A stretch of DNA of 64,000 nucleotides from an uncultured Lachnospiraceae bacterium (lineage in GTDB: Bacteria; Bacillota; Clostridia; Lachnospirales; Lachnospiraceae). The stretch spans positions 1 through 64,000 of the forward strand of contig CAJKQE010000004.1 in NCBI GenBank assembly GCA_905201915.1. Reading direction: 5' to 3'. Made by a program: the position numbers and the translations under genes. This document shows, in pieces, positions 1-8,796 of the stretch (the first letter of the stretch is position 1; each line of letters opens with the position of its first letter). The notes below the pieces were generated by a model. The model saw only the letters and a program-made list of their open reading frames with translations. It searched no databases and was not told the DNA's origin.

Positions 1-85
1 CAGGCGTTTTTATCCTTATGCCTTACGGCACCTGCTGTCTTCGGCAGCTATTCCTTTGATAAGGTAACATATTTACAATTACTTG

Positions 86-703
86 TCAACTACTTTTTTT
101 ACAATTCATAAATTTACAGAAAATCACCGCCACAATGGTACTTACCGCTGTCGCCACAATCCCGGGGCCCACAATCGCTGTGGGATTAACACTACCATAT
201 TGGCTTCGATAGGCAATAATGTTCACCGGTATCAACTGTAGAGAAGATATGTTTAAAATCAGAAAAGTACACATTTCATTGCTTGCAATGCCCTTTTTTC
301 TGACAATCCCCAAAGCTTTGCCCTGCCTTCGTTCCTCCTCCAGCTTGCCCAATTCCTCCATTGCCTTCAGTCCAAAAGGCGTGGCCGCCCAGCCAAGTCC
401 CAAAAAATTCGCAATCATATTTGCTGAAATAAATTCCATTGCCTTATGCTCCCCGGGAATTTCAGGAAAAAGAAATCGCAGAAGGGGCTTCATTGCCTTT
501 GTCATGCGTTCTACCAGTCCGGATGCTCTGGCAATCTCCATAATTCCTACCCACATTGCCACAATCCCTGCCATTGCTATGCACAGAGATGCCGCCTCTT
601 TTGCAGAGGAGAGGGCTGCTTCTGTCACCTTACTCATATTTCCTGTAGCTGCGCCATATAAAATTCCAATAAGAAGCATCATACCCCAAAGAATATCCAG
701 CAT
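86..703 (-). CDS. spmA: Spore maturation protein A
   Basis: A 205-residue, strongly hydrophobic protein with an N-terminal membrane segment (about residues 5-22), a second near 41-57, and a C-terminal one near 180-197. It has the nucleoside-recognition (Gate) domain pattern of SpmA, including GLGWAATPFGLKAMEELG at 102-119 and the conserved NEMCTFLILNISSLQLIP block at 142-159. In Bacillus, SpmA and SpmB act in the forespore and mother cell membranes to dehydrate the spore core. Length matches the family (about 195-205). spmB normally follows directly, but only 85 bases remain before the window edge and they hold two small GC-rich hairpins rather than a recognisable spmB start. A spore-forming host is implied. 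Confidence 0.93.
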   Translation of the reverse strand: MLDILWGMMLLIGILYGAATGNMSKVTEAALSSAKEAASLCIAMAGIVAMWVGIMEIARASGLVERMTKAMKPLLRFLFPEIPGEHKAMEFISANMIANFLGLGWAATPFGLKAMEELGKLEEERRQGKALGIVRKKGIASNEMCTFLILNISSLQLIPVNIIAYRSQYGSVNPTAIVGPGIVATAVSTIVAVIFCKFMNCKKSS

Positions 704-752
704 ACATCCTCCAAATATGCCTTTTCTTCAAGATATGTAAAAAAACGGTATC

Positions 753-1916
753 TTATTCTTCAGAAGATTTTTTCTGTAAAAGACGCTCTCCTGCTTCCTG
801 GGCTTTCTGGCTATACTCTGAAAGTCTCTGGAATATCTTTTCCTTTTGTTCTCCCTCTGCTAAAACAGGCTGGTAATTATTATACCCCTCTGCATAAGCA
901 GAAGAAATTTTACAGGGAAGAATATTTGTCACATTATCCCGTTGCACTTCTCCATCTTTAAGGGTAAAAGTCTGCTGGAATATCATCGTATCCATATCTC
1001 TTGGTGCTGAATTTCCTCCAAAACAGAAATTCCCCAGACTATATACAATATTTTTTCCTTTATATTCCTCAATTCCCTGCAGTACATGGGGATGATGTCC
1101 CAAAACTAAATCTGCCCCATTATCAATCGCTGTATGGGCAAGTTCAACCTGCACATTGTTTGGAATATTCTCTTTTTCCTGTCCCCAGTGAAAGCTTACA
1201 ATAATGAGCTGCGCTCCCTGTTCTTTCAAAGATGCAATATTATCCAACAAATCCTGCTTGCAGTCTATATGTTTTGCCAGTTCATAGACTCCGGCAAACC
1301 CTACTTTAACACCTTTGATATCCATAACAGCGGTCCGCTCATATCCAAAAGATGAAATGCCTTCTGCTTCAAGAGCTGCTATTGTATCCTCATAACTTTT
1401 CTTACCATAATCAAAACTATGATTATTTGCTAAATTTGCCGCTTCCACCGCTCCTGACGAGAGAATTTTTGCATAGGCTGCATCTCCCTTAAACGCAAAC
1501 TGCTTTGGCTCCCTTGCAGTCTCCTCTGTTAAGGTTCCTTCCATATTTACAATAGTCAAGTCATCCTGTGCAAAAACAGGTTGCACATTCTGAAAGAAAT
1601 ATGCCGGGTTCTGCACTGCATCATACTTTCCTTTAAAGCTTCGTCCGTAATCAAATCCTTCATCTGTTCCCAGTGTACAATCTCCTGCTGCACTGATCGT
1701 AATAGTAGTTTCCTGAACTTCCTCTATTTCTTGTTCTTCCTCTGTTTTCTTTTCCTCATTATCTGCTGTTTCTATCTTTGCATTAGACCGAACTTCCTGA
1801 GTATCCTTCTGAAATTCTCTCATCAACAATACTCCACATAAAATTGCCAGAAGAATAATATCTGTGGTTATAATCAGCTTTAAACGTAATTTCTTCTTTC
1901 GTTCTTTTCTCTTCAT
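753..1916 (-). CDS. CapA-family metallophosphatase-like protein, membrane anchored
   Basis: 387 residues. A basic N-terminus is followed by one membrane anchor (about 13-32) and an acidic Glu/Lys linker (about 45-70), then a PGA_cap (CapA/PgsA) domain with the metallophosphoesterase-like fold. Visible motifs are AAGDCTLGTDE (from residue 76), NMEGTLTEE, NLANNHSFDYG, VSFHWGQE, LGHHPHVLQG and SLGNFCFGGN, all typical of CapA proteins. Members occur in poly-gamma-glutamate capsule synthesis loci, but no capB, capC or other capsule gene is near, so here it is better read as an extracellular CapA-like enzyme of unknown substrate. It is co-directional with rsmI, 28 bases downstream of it, and could be the last gene of that transcript. 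Confidence 0.88.
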   Translation of the reverse strand: MKRKERKKKLRLKLIITTDIILLAILCGVLLMREFQKDTQEVRSNAKIETADNEEKKTEEEQEIEEVQETTITISAAGDCTLGTDEGFDYGRSFKGKYDAVQNPAYFFQNVQPVFAQDDLTIVNMEGTLTEETAREPKQFAFKGDAAYAKILSSGAVEAANLANNHSFDYGKKSYEDTIAALEAEGISSFGYERTAVMDIKGVKVGFAGVYELAKHIDCKQDLLDNIASLKEQGAQLIIVSFHWGQEKENIPNNVQVELAHTAIDNGADLVLGHHPHVLQGIEEYKGKNIVYSLGNFCFGGNSAPRDMDTMIFQQTFTLKDGEVQRDNVTNILPCKISSAYAEGYNNYQPVLAEGEQKEKIFQRLSEYSQKAQEAGERLLQKKSSEE

Positions 1917-1944
1917 ATTTTTCCCTCAAATAACTTAATTCCTG

Positions 1945-2790
1945 TTATTCCTGATTTAAAAGCGCCTGATATACATCTCTTTTGCGAATTCCCCTATCCT
2001 TCGCCACCTGTTTCATAGCATCTTTTCGGTTCATTCCTTCCTTCTCGTAAATAGCCAAATGCTCTTCCAAAGACATAGTTTCCCACTTCTGACGTTCTTC
2101 TAATACCAATTCTTCCCTTGGACGTCCTGCCAAAACCATAACACATTCCCCTTTTGGCGGATTTTCTTTATACCACGCAATCGTCTGAGACAATGTATCT
2201 CGGAAAACAGTTTCATGCTTCTTTGTAAGCTCACGACAAAGAGAAATTTTTCTATCCCCCAATTCTGCATAAAGCTCTTCTAAAGTTTTTACCAGCCTAT
2301 GAGGTGCTTCATACAGGATAATCGTCCTTGTTTCATTTTTTAATTCCTGTAAGATGCAAGCTCTCTCTTTTTTGTCAGAAGGCAGAAAAGCTTCGAAAGC
2401 AAAACGCCTTGTAGGAAGCCCTGATAAAGTCAATGCAGTAATACAAGCTGCCGCTCCCGGAAGAGACGTAACCTCTATACCGGCTTCGCAACACATTGCT
2501 ACTAATTCTTCCCCCGGATCTGAAATGCCCGGCGTCCCTGCATCTGTAATCAAAGCAATATTTTTCCCATCCAGCATCTGTTCTACTAAATATCTTCCTT
2601 TGTCAAATTTATTATATTCATGATAGCTGGTCATTGGTGTTTTAATTTCAAAATGATTTAATAGCTTAATACTGTTTCTTGTATCTTCTGCCGCAATCAA
2701 ATCCACTTCTTTTAAAATTCGCAGCACTCTATATGTAATATCTTCTAAATTTCCAATGGGAGTTGCACATAAATATAATTTTCCGCTCAT
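1945..2790 (-). CDS. rsmI: 16S rRNA (cytidine1402-2'-O)-methyltransferase
   Basis: 281 residues, the usual RsmI length. SAM-dependent 2'-O methylation of C1402 in the decoding centre of 16S rRNA. It is a tetrapyrrole-methylase-fold protein with the family signatures PIGNLEDIT (11-19), AAEDTR (33-38), ITDAGTPGISDPG (80-92), LPGAAACITALTLSGLPTRRF and the C-terminal RKDAMKQVAKDRGIRKRDVY helix-turn-helix-like tail. Its start codon overlaps the stop of trmN6 by four bases (ATGA), so the two genes are translationally coupled. It sits at the end of the holB-ricT-trmN6-rsmI cluster, the same order as yaaT-yabA-yabB-yazA-yabC of Bacillus but without yabA and yazA. Confidence 0.96.
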   Translation of the reverse strand: MSGKLYLCATPIGNLEDITYRVLRILKEVDLIAAEDTRNSIKLLNHFEIKTPMTSYHEYNKFDKGRYLVEQMLDGKNIALITDAGTPGISDPGEELVAMCCEAGIEVTSLPGAAACITALTLSGLPTRRFAFEAFLPSDKKERACILQELKNETRTIILYEAPHRLVKTLEELYAELGDRKISLCRELTKKHETVFRDTLSQTIAWYKENPPKGECVMVLAGRPREELVLEERQKWETMSLEEHLAIYEKEGMNRKDAMKQVAKDRGIRKRDVYQALLNQE

Positions 2791-3536
2791 TCCCTCACCT
2801 CCTGCTGATAAATCTTCTGTATTTCTTCTGTATAAATTCCCGGTTTTTCATATACAATCAACGGTTTTTCCACAATCATACGGGATTTTCCGCCACGCAA
2901 TCCTTCAATCAACACCATATTAGGCTCTTTATCTGCAAAAGGATGTACCAGCCTCATTCTCTTAGGCTCTATTCGGTATTTGACCATAACTGACATAATC
3001 TCCGCCAGACGAAACGGTCTGTGCACCATATAAAAACGTCCTTTGGGTTTTAACACCTTTGCCGCTTGAGAAATAATATCCTCTAAATTACAAAGTGTCT
3101 CGTGCCTTGCAATTATTTTTGCCTCATTGCTTCCTGTAAGTCCATGATGCCCAATCATATACGGGGGATTGGTAGTCACAACGTCAAAAAAAGCCCCTCC
3201 ATAAATGGAAGCGGACTCTTTAATATCCCCTGTGGTAATCGTTATATCCTGCTCCAGATGATTGTACGCAACGCTCCGCCTTGCTCTTTGTGCACTTTCC
3301 TCCTGTATTTCAAGCCCTGTAAAATGCTCTCCTTTTGGATATCTCGCCTTTAATAAAATGGGGACGATACCTGTACCCGTCCCCATATCCAGCACTCTTT
3401 CTCCCGGCTTTACCTGAGCAAACCAGGATAAAAGCACTGCATCAATCCCAAAGCAAAATTGCTGAGGATTTTGTATCAAACTATATCCATTTTGGAGGTC
3501 ATCCAGTCGTTCTCCCTCTTGAAGTATTTTCTCCAT
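2787..3536 (-). CDS. trmN6: tRNA1(Val) (adenine37-N6)-methyltransferase type (YabB/YfiC family)
   Basis: 249 residues. A class I SAM methyltransferase with the glycine-rich SAM loop LDMGTGTGIVPILL (about 48-61) and the catalytic NPPY tetrapeptide of N6-adenine methylases (about 125-128). The N-terminal YSLIQNPQQFCFGIDAVLLS segment is typical of the YabB/TrmN6 group. In E. coli the family member modifies A37 of tRNA-Val; the exact tRNA target here is inferred. Its 3' end overlaps rsmI by four bases, and it follows ricT by 28 bases, so it is within the holB operon. Confidence 0.9.
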   Translation of the reverse strand: MEKILQEGERLDDLQNGYSLIQNPQQFCFGIDAVLLSWFAQVKPGERVLDMGTGTGIVPILLKARYPKGEHFTGLEIQEESAQRARRSVAYNHLEQDITITTGDIKESASIYGGAFFDVVTTNPPYMIGHHGLTGSNEAKIIARHETLCNLEDIISQAAKVLKPKGRFYMVHRPFRLAEIMSVMVKYRIEPKRMRLVHPFADKEPNMVLIEGLRGGKSRMIVEKPLIVYEKPGIYTEEIQKIYQQEVRE

Positions 3537-3564
3537 ATTGCGAATGCCCTCTTTATTTATCTCT

Positions 3565-4449
3565 TTATTTATCTCTTTCCAGTTCTTTTAATACTTTCAT
3601 TTCTTCTTCTGTCAGCTTCAGTTTTTCTCGTTTCTGACGCGCTTTAAATTTCAACTCTGATGCCTGATATTCTCTGATTTCTTTCTCATCTTCTACATCT
3701 ACAATCACCTTGACATACTGACGCAGTACATTCACACTTTGCACTTCACCTTTCAGTCCTTCCGGTGTTGTAACCCTATCTCCCGGATTTGGAAGTTTAC
3801 GGTTTAATTCTTCATAAGTTTCTTCTTCGTTTTTCAAACAACACATCAATCTGCCGCAGACACCTGAAATCTTTGTAGGATTTAAAGATAAATTCTGCTC
3901 TTTTGCCATTTTAATGGAAACCGGTACAAACTCTGACAGATAAGTATGGCAACACAGCGGTCTGCCGCATATACCAATCCCACCTAAAATCTTTGTTTCA
4001 TCTCTTACACCAATCTGACGAAGTTCTATTCTTGTCTTAAAGATTGCCGCCAAATCTTTTACCAGCTCACGGAAATCAATACGTCCATCTGCTGTAAAAT
4101 AAAACAAGATTTTATTATTATCAAATGTATACTCTACATCAATCAGCTTCATTTCCAGATTATGTTCTCTGATTTTCTTCAGACAAATCTGAAATGCCTC
4201 TTTTTCTCTTTTTCTATTGGATTCCTCTTTTTTATCATCCTGAGGAGTGGCAATACGAATAACCTCTTTTAAAGGCTGTACCACTTTTTCATCTGATACT
4301 TCTCTCGGAGGCAATACCACACTTCCGTATTCCACACCTCTTGCGGTTTCTACAATGACATGTTCTCCTGCCTTTATCTCCAAGTCTTTAGGGGAAAAAT
4401 AATAAATTTTTCCCACATTGCGAAATCTTACTCCAATTACCTTTGTCAT
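3565..4449 (-). CDS. ricT: PSP1-domain protein RicT (YaaT)
   Basis: 294 residues. In Bacillus, RicT forms a complex with RicA and RicF that carries Fe-S clusters and supports RNase Y-dependent mRNA maturation and entry into competence, biofilm and sporulation. The PSP1 domain lies in the first two thirds. Two conserved cysteine clusters are visible, CGRPLCC (C161, C166, C167) and CGRLMCC (C198, C203, C204), which are the Fe-S ligands of the family. The C-terminal KLKLTEEEMKVLKELERDK tail is highly charged. It starts two bases after the holB stop, so it is tightly coupled to holB, as in most Firmicutes. Confidence 0.93.
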   Translation of the reverse strand: MTKVIGVRFRNVGKIYYFSPKDLEIKAGEHVIVETARGVEYGSVVLPPREVSDEKVVQPLKEVIRIATPQDDKKEESNRKREKEAFQICLKKIREHNLEMKLIDVEYTFDNNKILFYFTADGRIDFRELVKDLAAIFKTRIELRQIGVRDETKILGGIGICGRPLCCHTYLSEFVPVSIKMAKEQNLSLNPTKISGVCGRLMCCLKNEEETYEELNRKLPNPGDRVTTPEGLKGEVQSVNVLRQYVKVIVDVEDEKEIREYQASELKFKARQKREKLKLTEEEMKVLKELERDK

Positions 4450-4451
4450 AA

Positions 4452-5441
4452 CTAGTTCTCCCTGATTGTAAGGAACAAAAGTTCCATGGTTAAATCAAAA
4501 TTTACGTTTGCCTGCAGACGGGCTTTGGCTGTTTCAATAGCCTGAATAATTTTTTCCAGTCCTTCATAAGAACTTCTGTCTGCACGATTTTTAATATCAT
4601 TATATTCTTGACGAAATACCAGTCCGTCAATCTGTCTGGTTGCCTTAAACATTAATACATCTCTGAACCATACCAAATACAAATCTAAATATTCATATAT
4701 GGTATGTTTTTGCTCAGAAAGAAGCTTAATAGCATCCACCATTTCATAAACCTCCATATCCTGACCTCGTTTCAGAATATGAAAGGCTGCATCCATCATC
4801 TCCGTAAAGTCCTCAGCAGTAGCAATCTGCTTTGCTTTTCCCACATTTCCCTGTGCAAAAGCAACACTGACTTCTGCTTGATAATCTGGTACGTGAAGCT
4901 CCTCCATCAAGTATTTTTTAATCACTTCATCTCTTACCGGTTTAAAATTCAAAGTTACGCATCTGGATGCAATAGTCGGAAGCAAAGTGCTTCCATTGTT
5001 TACCAATAAAAGAATAACAGCGTAAGCCGGTGGTTCTTCTATTGTTTTTAACAGAGCATTTTGTGCCTGTACCGTCATCTTCTCTGCTTCATCGACAATA
5101 TATATTTTATACGGCCCTGTGTATGGTTTAATAGAAACATCAGAAATTAGCTGTTCCCTGATATCCTCAATGCCTATAGAATTTGGCTTCTCATGTCTAA
5201 TATAAATAATATCCGGATGATTCCGGTTCATTGCCTTTTTACAGGAACTACACTGCAAACATGGTTGCTCTCCATGTGTTTCACACTGCAATGTCATAGC
5301 AAATAACTTTGCCAGAAGCTTCTTCCCACTTCCCTTTTCCCCTGCAAAGATATAGGAATGAGAAACCTTACCCATTGCTGCTGCATTCTTTAAATGTTTC
5401 ACCACTTCTTCATGTCCCAATACTTTTTCTACTTCTTGCAT
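4452..5441 (-). CDS. holB: DNA polymerase III delta' subunit
   Basis: 329 residues. An AAA+ clamp-loader subunit with Walker A GEKGSGKK (34-41), a four-cysteine zinc module (C53, C61, C64, C67), Walker B YIVDEAEKM and the sensor/SRC-like motif TIASRC that marks clamp-loader proteins. It helps load the beta clamp on DNA. The gene heads the holB-ricT-trmN6-rsmI cluster; a promoter-like pair lies just upstream at 5507-5536. In Bacillus, tmk (thymidylate kinase) lies in the same cluster; here the neighbour is a guanylate-kinase-like gene instead. Confidence 0.95.
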   Translation of the reverse strand: MQEVEKVLGHEEVVKHLKNAAAMGKVSHSYIFAGEKGSGKKLLAKLFAMTLQCETHGEQPCLQCSSCKKAMNRNHPDIIYIRHEKPNSIGIEDIREQLISDVSIKPYTGPYKIYIVDEAEKMTVQAQNALLKTIEEPPAYAVILLLVNNGSTLLPTIASRCVTLNFKPVRDEVIKKYLMEELHVPDYQAEVSVAFAQGNVGKAKQIATAEDFTEMMDAAFHILKRGQDMEVYEMVDAIKLLSEQKHTIYEYLDLYLVWFRDVLMFKATRQIDGLVFRQEYNDIKNRADRSSYEGLEKIIQAIETAKARLQANVNFDLTMELLFLTIREN

Positions 5442-5506
5442 TGCAATTCACCTCAATTCCTGCATATATAGCCAATTCATTGGCTTAATTTGCAATTTAT
5501 TTAAAC

Positions 5507-5536
5507 ATTATATCACATATTTTTTCCCTACTGCAA
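5507..5536 (-). promoter_or_regulatory. Sigma-A-like promoter for the holB cluster
   Basis: On the minus strand, -35 TTGCAG (5531-5536) and -10 TATAAT (5507-5512) are separated by 18 bases and point toward holB. A small inverted repeat GCCAAT-TC-ATTGGC lies between this promoter and the holB start, at about 5471-5484. The promoter starts just inside the 3' end of the guanylate-kinase-like gene, so holB can be expressed apart from it. Confidence 0.55.
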
Positions 5537-6127
5537 CTTTTGTATATAGTTTTTAATTTCTTTTATACAACTTTCTAATTCTGTATTATAAAATCTTTTT
5601 GTAATACCTGCCTCCTGTAATTTTTCTTCAGAAAAATCTCTTGCGTCTGCCAGAAATCTTCGACACATCTCTTCATATTTAGGAGTCTGCTGCTGTTCTT
5701 CTCTGGCAATTGCCCTTTTTAAGCGCTCACCGTCTTCTACTTCTATATAAATGGGCGCAATTTTTTCCTCACCATAATAATTTTTCAGCTGAGTATAAGA
5801 CTCCAATGTTCCAATCCCCAAATAACTTTTTCTTGTATCTGTCATCTGTCCATCATCTACAGTAAAATAAATCCATGGTCCATATACAGTCTCATAAGTC
5901 CTTGCCTCTATAACTTTTCCCGCTTCTTTCAGCTGACGAAATTGTTCTTCCCCAACAAAATAATACTCTCTCCCCTGCTTTTCTCCCTCTCTCATGGGTC
6001 TGGTGGTATATAAAACCAGATTTGAAAGCTCCAACGTTTCATCTATACGCAAACGGCTGTAAATTGTATCTTTTCCCGATGAGCTTTTTCCCATAATATA
6101 AAAAATTTTTCCCATTCTTCTCTCCAT
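5528..6127 (-). CDS. Guanylate-kinase-like nucleotide kinase
   Basis: About 199 residues from an ATG at 6127, two bases after the stop of the decarboxylase gene; an ATG at 6115 is an alternative. The frame stays open upstream as far as 6361, but that part overlaps the decarboxylase coding region and is not coding. It has a P-loop GKSSSGKDT (13-21), the Arg-rich YTTRPMREGEKQGREYYFV segment that binds GMP in guanylate kinases, and a lid-like RAIAREEQQ region. The P-loop departs from the housekeeping Gmk pattern, so substrate is uncertain; Gmk or a relative such as PhnN-type ribosyl bisphosphate kinase is possible. Pairing with a lysine-type decarboxylase next to holB is a recurring Clostridia layout by my recollection. 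Confidence 0.75.
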   Translation of the reverse strand: MERRMGKIFYIMGKSSSGKDTIYSRLRIDETLELSNLVLYTTRPMREGEKQGREYYFVGEEQFRQLKEAGKVIEARTYETVYGPWIYFTVDDGQMTDTRKSYLGIGTLESYTQLKNYYGEEKIAPIYIEVEDGERLKRAIAREEQQQTPKYEEMCRRFLADARDFSEEKLQEAGITKRFYNTELESCIKEIKNYIQKLQ

Positions 6128-6129
6128 TT

Positions 6130-7569
6130 CTATCTCTCTTTTAAAACACGGATTTTTTTCTGGCTGTAATCCTTCAGTCCCTGAAAATACATTCCCTGTT
6201 TTTTCAATCGTTCTGCCTGAACCAAAAAGCTTTCTGAAATTTTTTCTCCCGGCACTAAGAGTGGAATTCCGGGTGGATACAAATAAGCATATTCCGCAGA
6301 GACTCTTCCTCTGCTTTCTTGCAAAGGTATAATTTCCCAATCTCCTTCCACCGCTTCCCAAATCCTATAAGTTTGTAGTTCTTTTACTGTATTACTGCTA
6401 TCAGTGAAAGTATATTTTTTCATCTTTTCTTCTTTACTTTGCAAGCTACCATCTATTTCTAACAGTGCATTTACTAATCGTTCAAAGCCTTCTCTACTAT
6501 CCATTACACTAGTCAGTGCCAATATATACTGTTCTGCCTCCATTTCCATTTCAAGATGATATTTTCTTCTTAAAACTTCATGAAGCTGCGGACCATTAAT
6601 ATCCGCATTTTCGGTAGAAATAATTATTTTTGAATAATCTAGATCAAAAATATCGGTTTTCTCTATCAGCTCCTCACCAACAAGATGAAGTGTCTTCATT
6701 GTTTTTAATCTTTCTCTTACCCACTTTAGATTTTCCTGAAATATCTCAAATTTTTCTTTTCCTTGTTCTTTCAAAAAACGTAAACAATAAGAAATACCCG
6801 CCATTAAAACGTAAGACGGACTGCTGGTTTCATATATCTCAAGGAATTCTTCCAACCTATCAGCAGATACCCTGTTTCCTTTTTTATGAAGAAGAGCTGT
6901 CTGTGTCATTGCCGGCAGTGTTTTATGTAAACTATGTATAACTACATCTGCCCCTAAATTCAAAGCAGATGTAGGAAAATACTCGCTAAAAGAAAAATGA
7001 GCGCCATGTGCCTCATCTACAATCAGTGGAACTCCATATATATGAACAATTTCTGCAATTTTCTCTATATCTGACACTACCCCATCATAACTGGGGGAAG
7101 TAATGATAACAGCCTCTATATCTTTTTCTTCCTGTAGTACCTTCTCCACATCATCCGGAGAAATCCTGCCGTTTAATCCACAAGTCAACTCGCAGGAAGG
7201 ATAAATATATGATGTTTCTAATCCTCTCAAATAAGCAGCATGGTATACCGCCTTATGACAGTTTCTTGCCATAAGAAGTTTTCCTCCCCTAGAAGTACAA
7301 GCAGATACTGCTGCCAAAATCCCGGCAGTGCTGCCATTAATTAAAAACCAAGTCTTATCTACACGATATAGTTCTGCTGCCATATCCTGATTTTCTTTTA
7401 TAATTCCTTCAGCATGATGCAAATTATCAAAGTCTGTTATCTCTGTAATGTCAACTACATAAGGATTATTCAAATATTCTGTATAAACCCGACGCTTATG
7501 TCCAGGCATGTGAAAAGGATAAAAATCCGTACGACTATATTGGTCTAATACCATATCAAGATATTTCAT
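6130..7569 (-). CDS. Orn/Lys/Arg decarboxylase family protein, PLP-dependent
   Basis: 479 residues, the short YaaO/SpeA-like class. It starts with the family mark FYPFHMPGHKR (16-26), then TEITDFDNLHHAEG (42-55), the PLP-binding DEAHGAH (185-191) and the Schiff-base lysine in HSLHKTLPAMTQ (K216). Such enzymes make cadaverine, agmatine or putrescine from lysine, arginine or ornithine; the exact substrate cannot be read from sequence. The small C-terminal domain (about 390-479) contains the YLYPPGIPLLVPGE motif typical of the family. The downstream kinase-like gene starts two bases after its stop. A frameshifted copy of the first 25 codons of a related gene lies at 14526-14610. Confidence 0.9.
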   Translation of the reverse strand: MKYLDMVLDQYSRTDFYPFHMPGHKRRVYTEYLNNPYVVDITEITDFDNLHHAEGIIKENQDMAAELYRVDKTWFLINGSTAGILAAVSACTSRGGKLLMARNCHKAVYHAAYLRGLETSYIYPSCELTCGLNGRISPDDVEKVLQEEKDIEAVIITSPSYDGVVSDIEKIAEIVHIYGVPLIVDEAHGAHFSFSEYFPTSALNLGADVVIHSLHKTLPAMTQTALLHKKGNRVSADRLEEFLEIYETSSPSYVLMAGISYCLRFLKEQGKEKFEIFQENLKWVRERLKTMKTLHLVGEELIEKTDIFDLDYSKIIISTENADINGPQLHEVLRRKYHLEMEMEAEQYILALTSVMDSREGFERLVNALLEIDGSLQSKEEKMKKYTFTDSSNTVKELQTYRIWEAVEGDWEIIPLQESRGRVSAEYAYLYPPGIPLLVPGEKISESFLVQAERLKKQGMYFQGLKDYSQKKIRVLKER

Positions 7570-7695
7570 ATACTATCTCCAAATCCGTTCTGCTCTTTAT
7601 AATACATAACCAAAGTATAGTAGCACATTTTTCACCTGTCAATCATTCCCCCTATTTATCATTTACATTTCTTATATCTTTTTTATATTTTTCTA

Positions 7696-7724
7696 TTGAC
7701 ATTTATAAATTATTATTGTATATA
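7696..7724 (+). promoter_or_regulatory. Promoter of the fructosamine-type operon
   Basis: A perfect -35 TTGACA (7696-7701) and a -10 TATATA (7719-7724) at 17-base spacing, pointing to the FrlB-like gene at 7793. The region between the divergent decarboxylase gene and this operon (7570-7792) is otherwise very AT-rich. Confidence 0.7.
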
Positions 7725-7735
7725 TATATTACATA

Positions 7736-7749
7736 ATATAACGTTATAT
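7736..7749. promoter_or_regulatory. Palindromic operator candidate for the GntR regulator
   Basis: A perfect 14-base palindrome ATATAACGTTATAT lies 11 bases downstream of the -10 box and 43 bases before the first start codon. Position near the transcription start and symmetry fit a repressor site. The operon's last gene encodes a GntR/HutC-family protein, whose dimers bind AT-rich palindromes, so local autoregulation is inferred. Confidence 0.5.
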
Positions 7750-7792
7750 AACGATATTCTTTATTTTTTAAAAAACAGGAGGATTTAAAATT

Positions 7793-8767
7793 ATGAAGAA
7801 AGAAATTATTGCCCAAATCAATGCAGCAGTTCAGGCTGTAGCAAACAAAAATGTAAACCATTTTTATTTTGTAGCATGTGGTGGTTCTCAGGCTTTTATG
7901 ATGCCAGCACAATTTATGTTTGACCGTGAAATTGAAATCCCAGCAAGTATCTATACTTCCAATGAATTTGTACATATGGAGCCGAAGGCTTTAAATGAAA
8001 ACTCTGTTGTTATTACCTGTTCTCATTCCGGTAACACACCTGAAACAGTAAAAGCAACTGAAGTAGCAAGAGAAAAAGGAGCTGTTACGATTGCTCTTTC
8101 TCACTTAGTAGATTCTCCGTTATGGAAAGCTGCTGAATATCCAATTTTCTATGACTGGGGAAAAGAATCTGATACATCTGATTTAAACAAAGCAGTCCTT
8201 TATTCTTTAATCTTTAAAATTTTAAACACTGTGAAACCTGATGAGAAATACGTAAAAGGTTTAGAAGCTTTAGATCACTTACAGGAAGCAACCGAAAAAG
8301 TACGAGCTCAGTATGCTGACTTTGCAACAGAGTGGGGAAAAAGCTATAAGAGAGAAAAACTTCTCTATACTATGGGAAGTGGTGCATGTTACGGAGAATG
8401 TTATTCCTACGCAATTTGCCTTATGATGGAAATGCAGTGGATTAATGCAAGCTGTATCCATTCCGGAGAATACTTCCATGGACCTTTCGAAATTACAGAT
8501 TTTGACGTTCCATTTATTATTGTTAAAGGAACCGGTTCTACCCGCTATCTGGATGAAAGAGCTTACAATTTCTGTAAAAAATATTCTGACCGCATCGCTT
8601 TAATTGATGTAGAAGACTTTGACTGGTGTGGAATCGATGAATCAGTTCGTGAATATTATGCTCCGCTTCTTGCAGGCGCTGTATTACGTGCTATGGCTGA
8701 TGCTATTGCTTACGAACGCGGACATGATTTAGGTGTACGTAGATACATGTGGAGAATGGAATACTAA
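7793..8767 (+). CDS. SIS-domain sugar-phosphate deglycase, FrlB-like
   Basis: 324 residues with two SIS (sugar isomerase) domains. Seen: FYFVACGGSQAF (24-35), the phosphosugar-binding ITCSHSGNTPETVKA (about 74-88) and the second-domain stretch INASCIHSGEYFHGPFE. FrlB relatives split fructoselysine 6-phosphate or related Amadori products into glucose 6-phosphate and an amino acid. The assignment leans on context: an FrlD-like kinase, a sugar-type ABC transporter and a GntR regulator follow in one operon, as in frl loci of Bacillus. Ribosome site AACAGGAGG lies at the usual distance. The exact substrate (fructoselysine, fructose-asparagine, glucosamine derivative) is not determined. Confidence 0.82.
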   Translation: MKKEIIAQINAAVQAVANKNVNHFYFVACGGSQAFMMPAQFMFDREIEIPASIYTSNEFVHMEPKALNENSVVITCSHSGNTPETVKATEVAREKGAVTIALSHLVDSPLWKAAEYPIFYDWGKESDTSDLNKAVLYSLIFKILNTVKPDEKYVKGLEALDHLQEATEKVRAQYADFATEWGKSYKREKLLYTMGSGACYGECYSYAICLMMEMQWINASCIHSGEYFHGPFEITDFDVPFIIVKGTGSTRYLDERAYNFCKKYSDRIALIDVEDFDWCGIDESVREYYAPLLAGAVLRAMADAIAYERGHDLGVRRYMWRMEY

Positions 8768-8796
8768 TATTACATTTAAAAAAGGAGGGGTAATAA

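Noticed and set aside
1..85. Possible start of spmB after spmA
   Set aside because: No start codon with an open frame and ribosome site fits; only short hairpins are visible and the window ends.
6128..6361. N-terminal extension of the guanylate-kinase-like gene
   Set aside because: It lies inside the decarboxylase coding region and the ATG at 6127 gives a protein starting at the P-loop domain.
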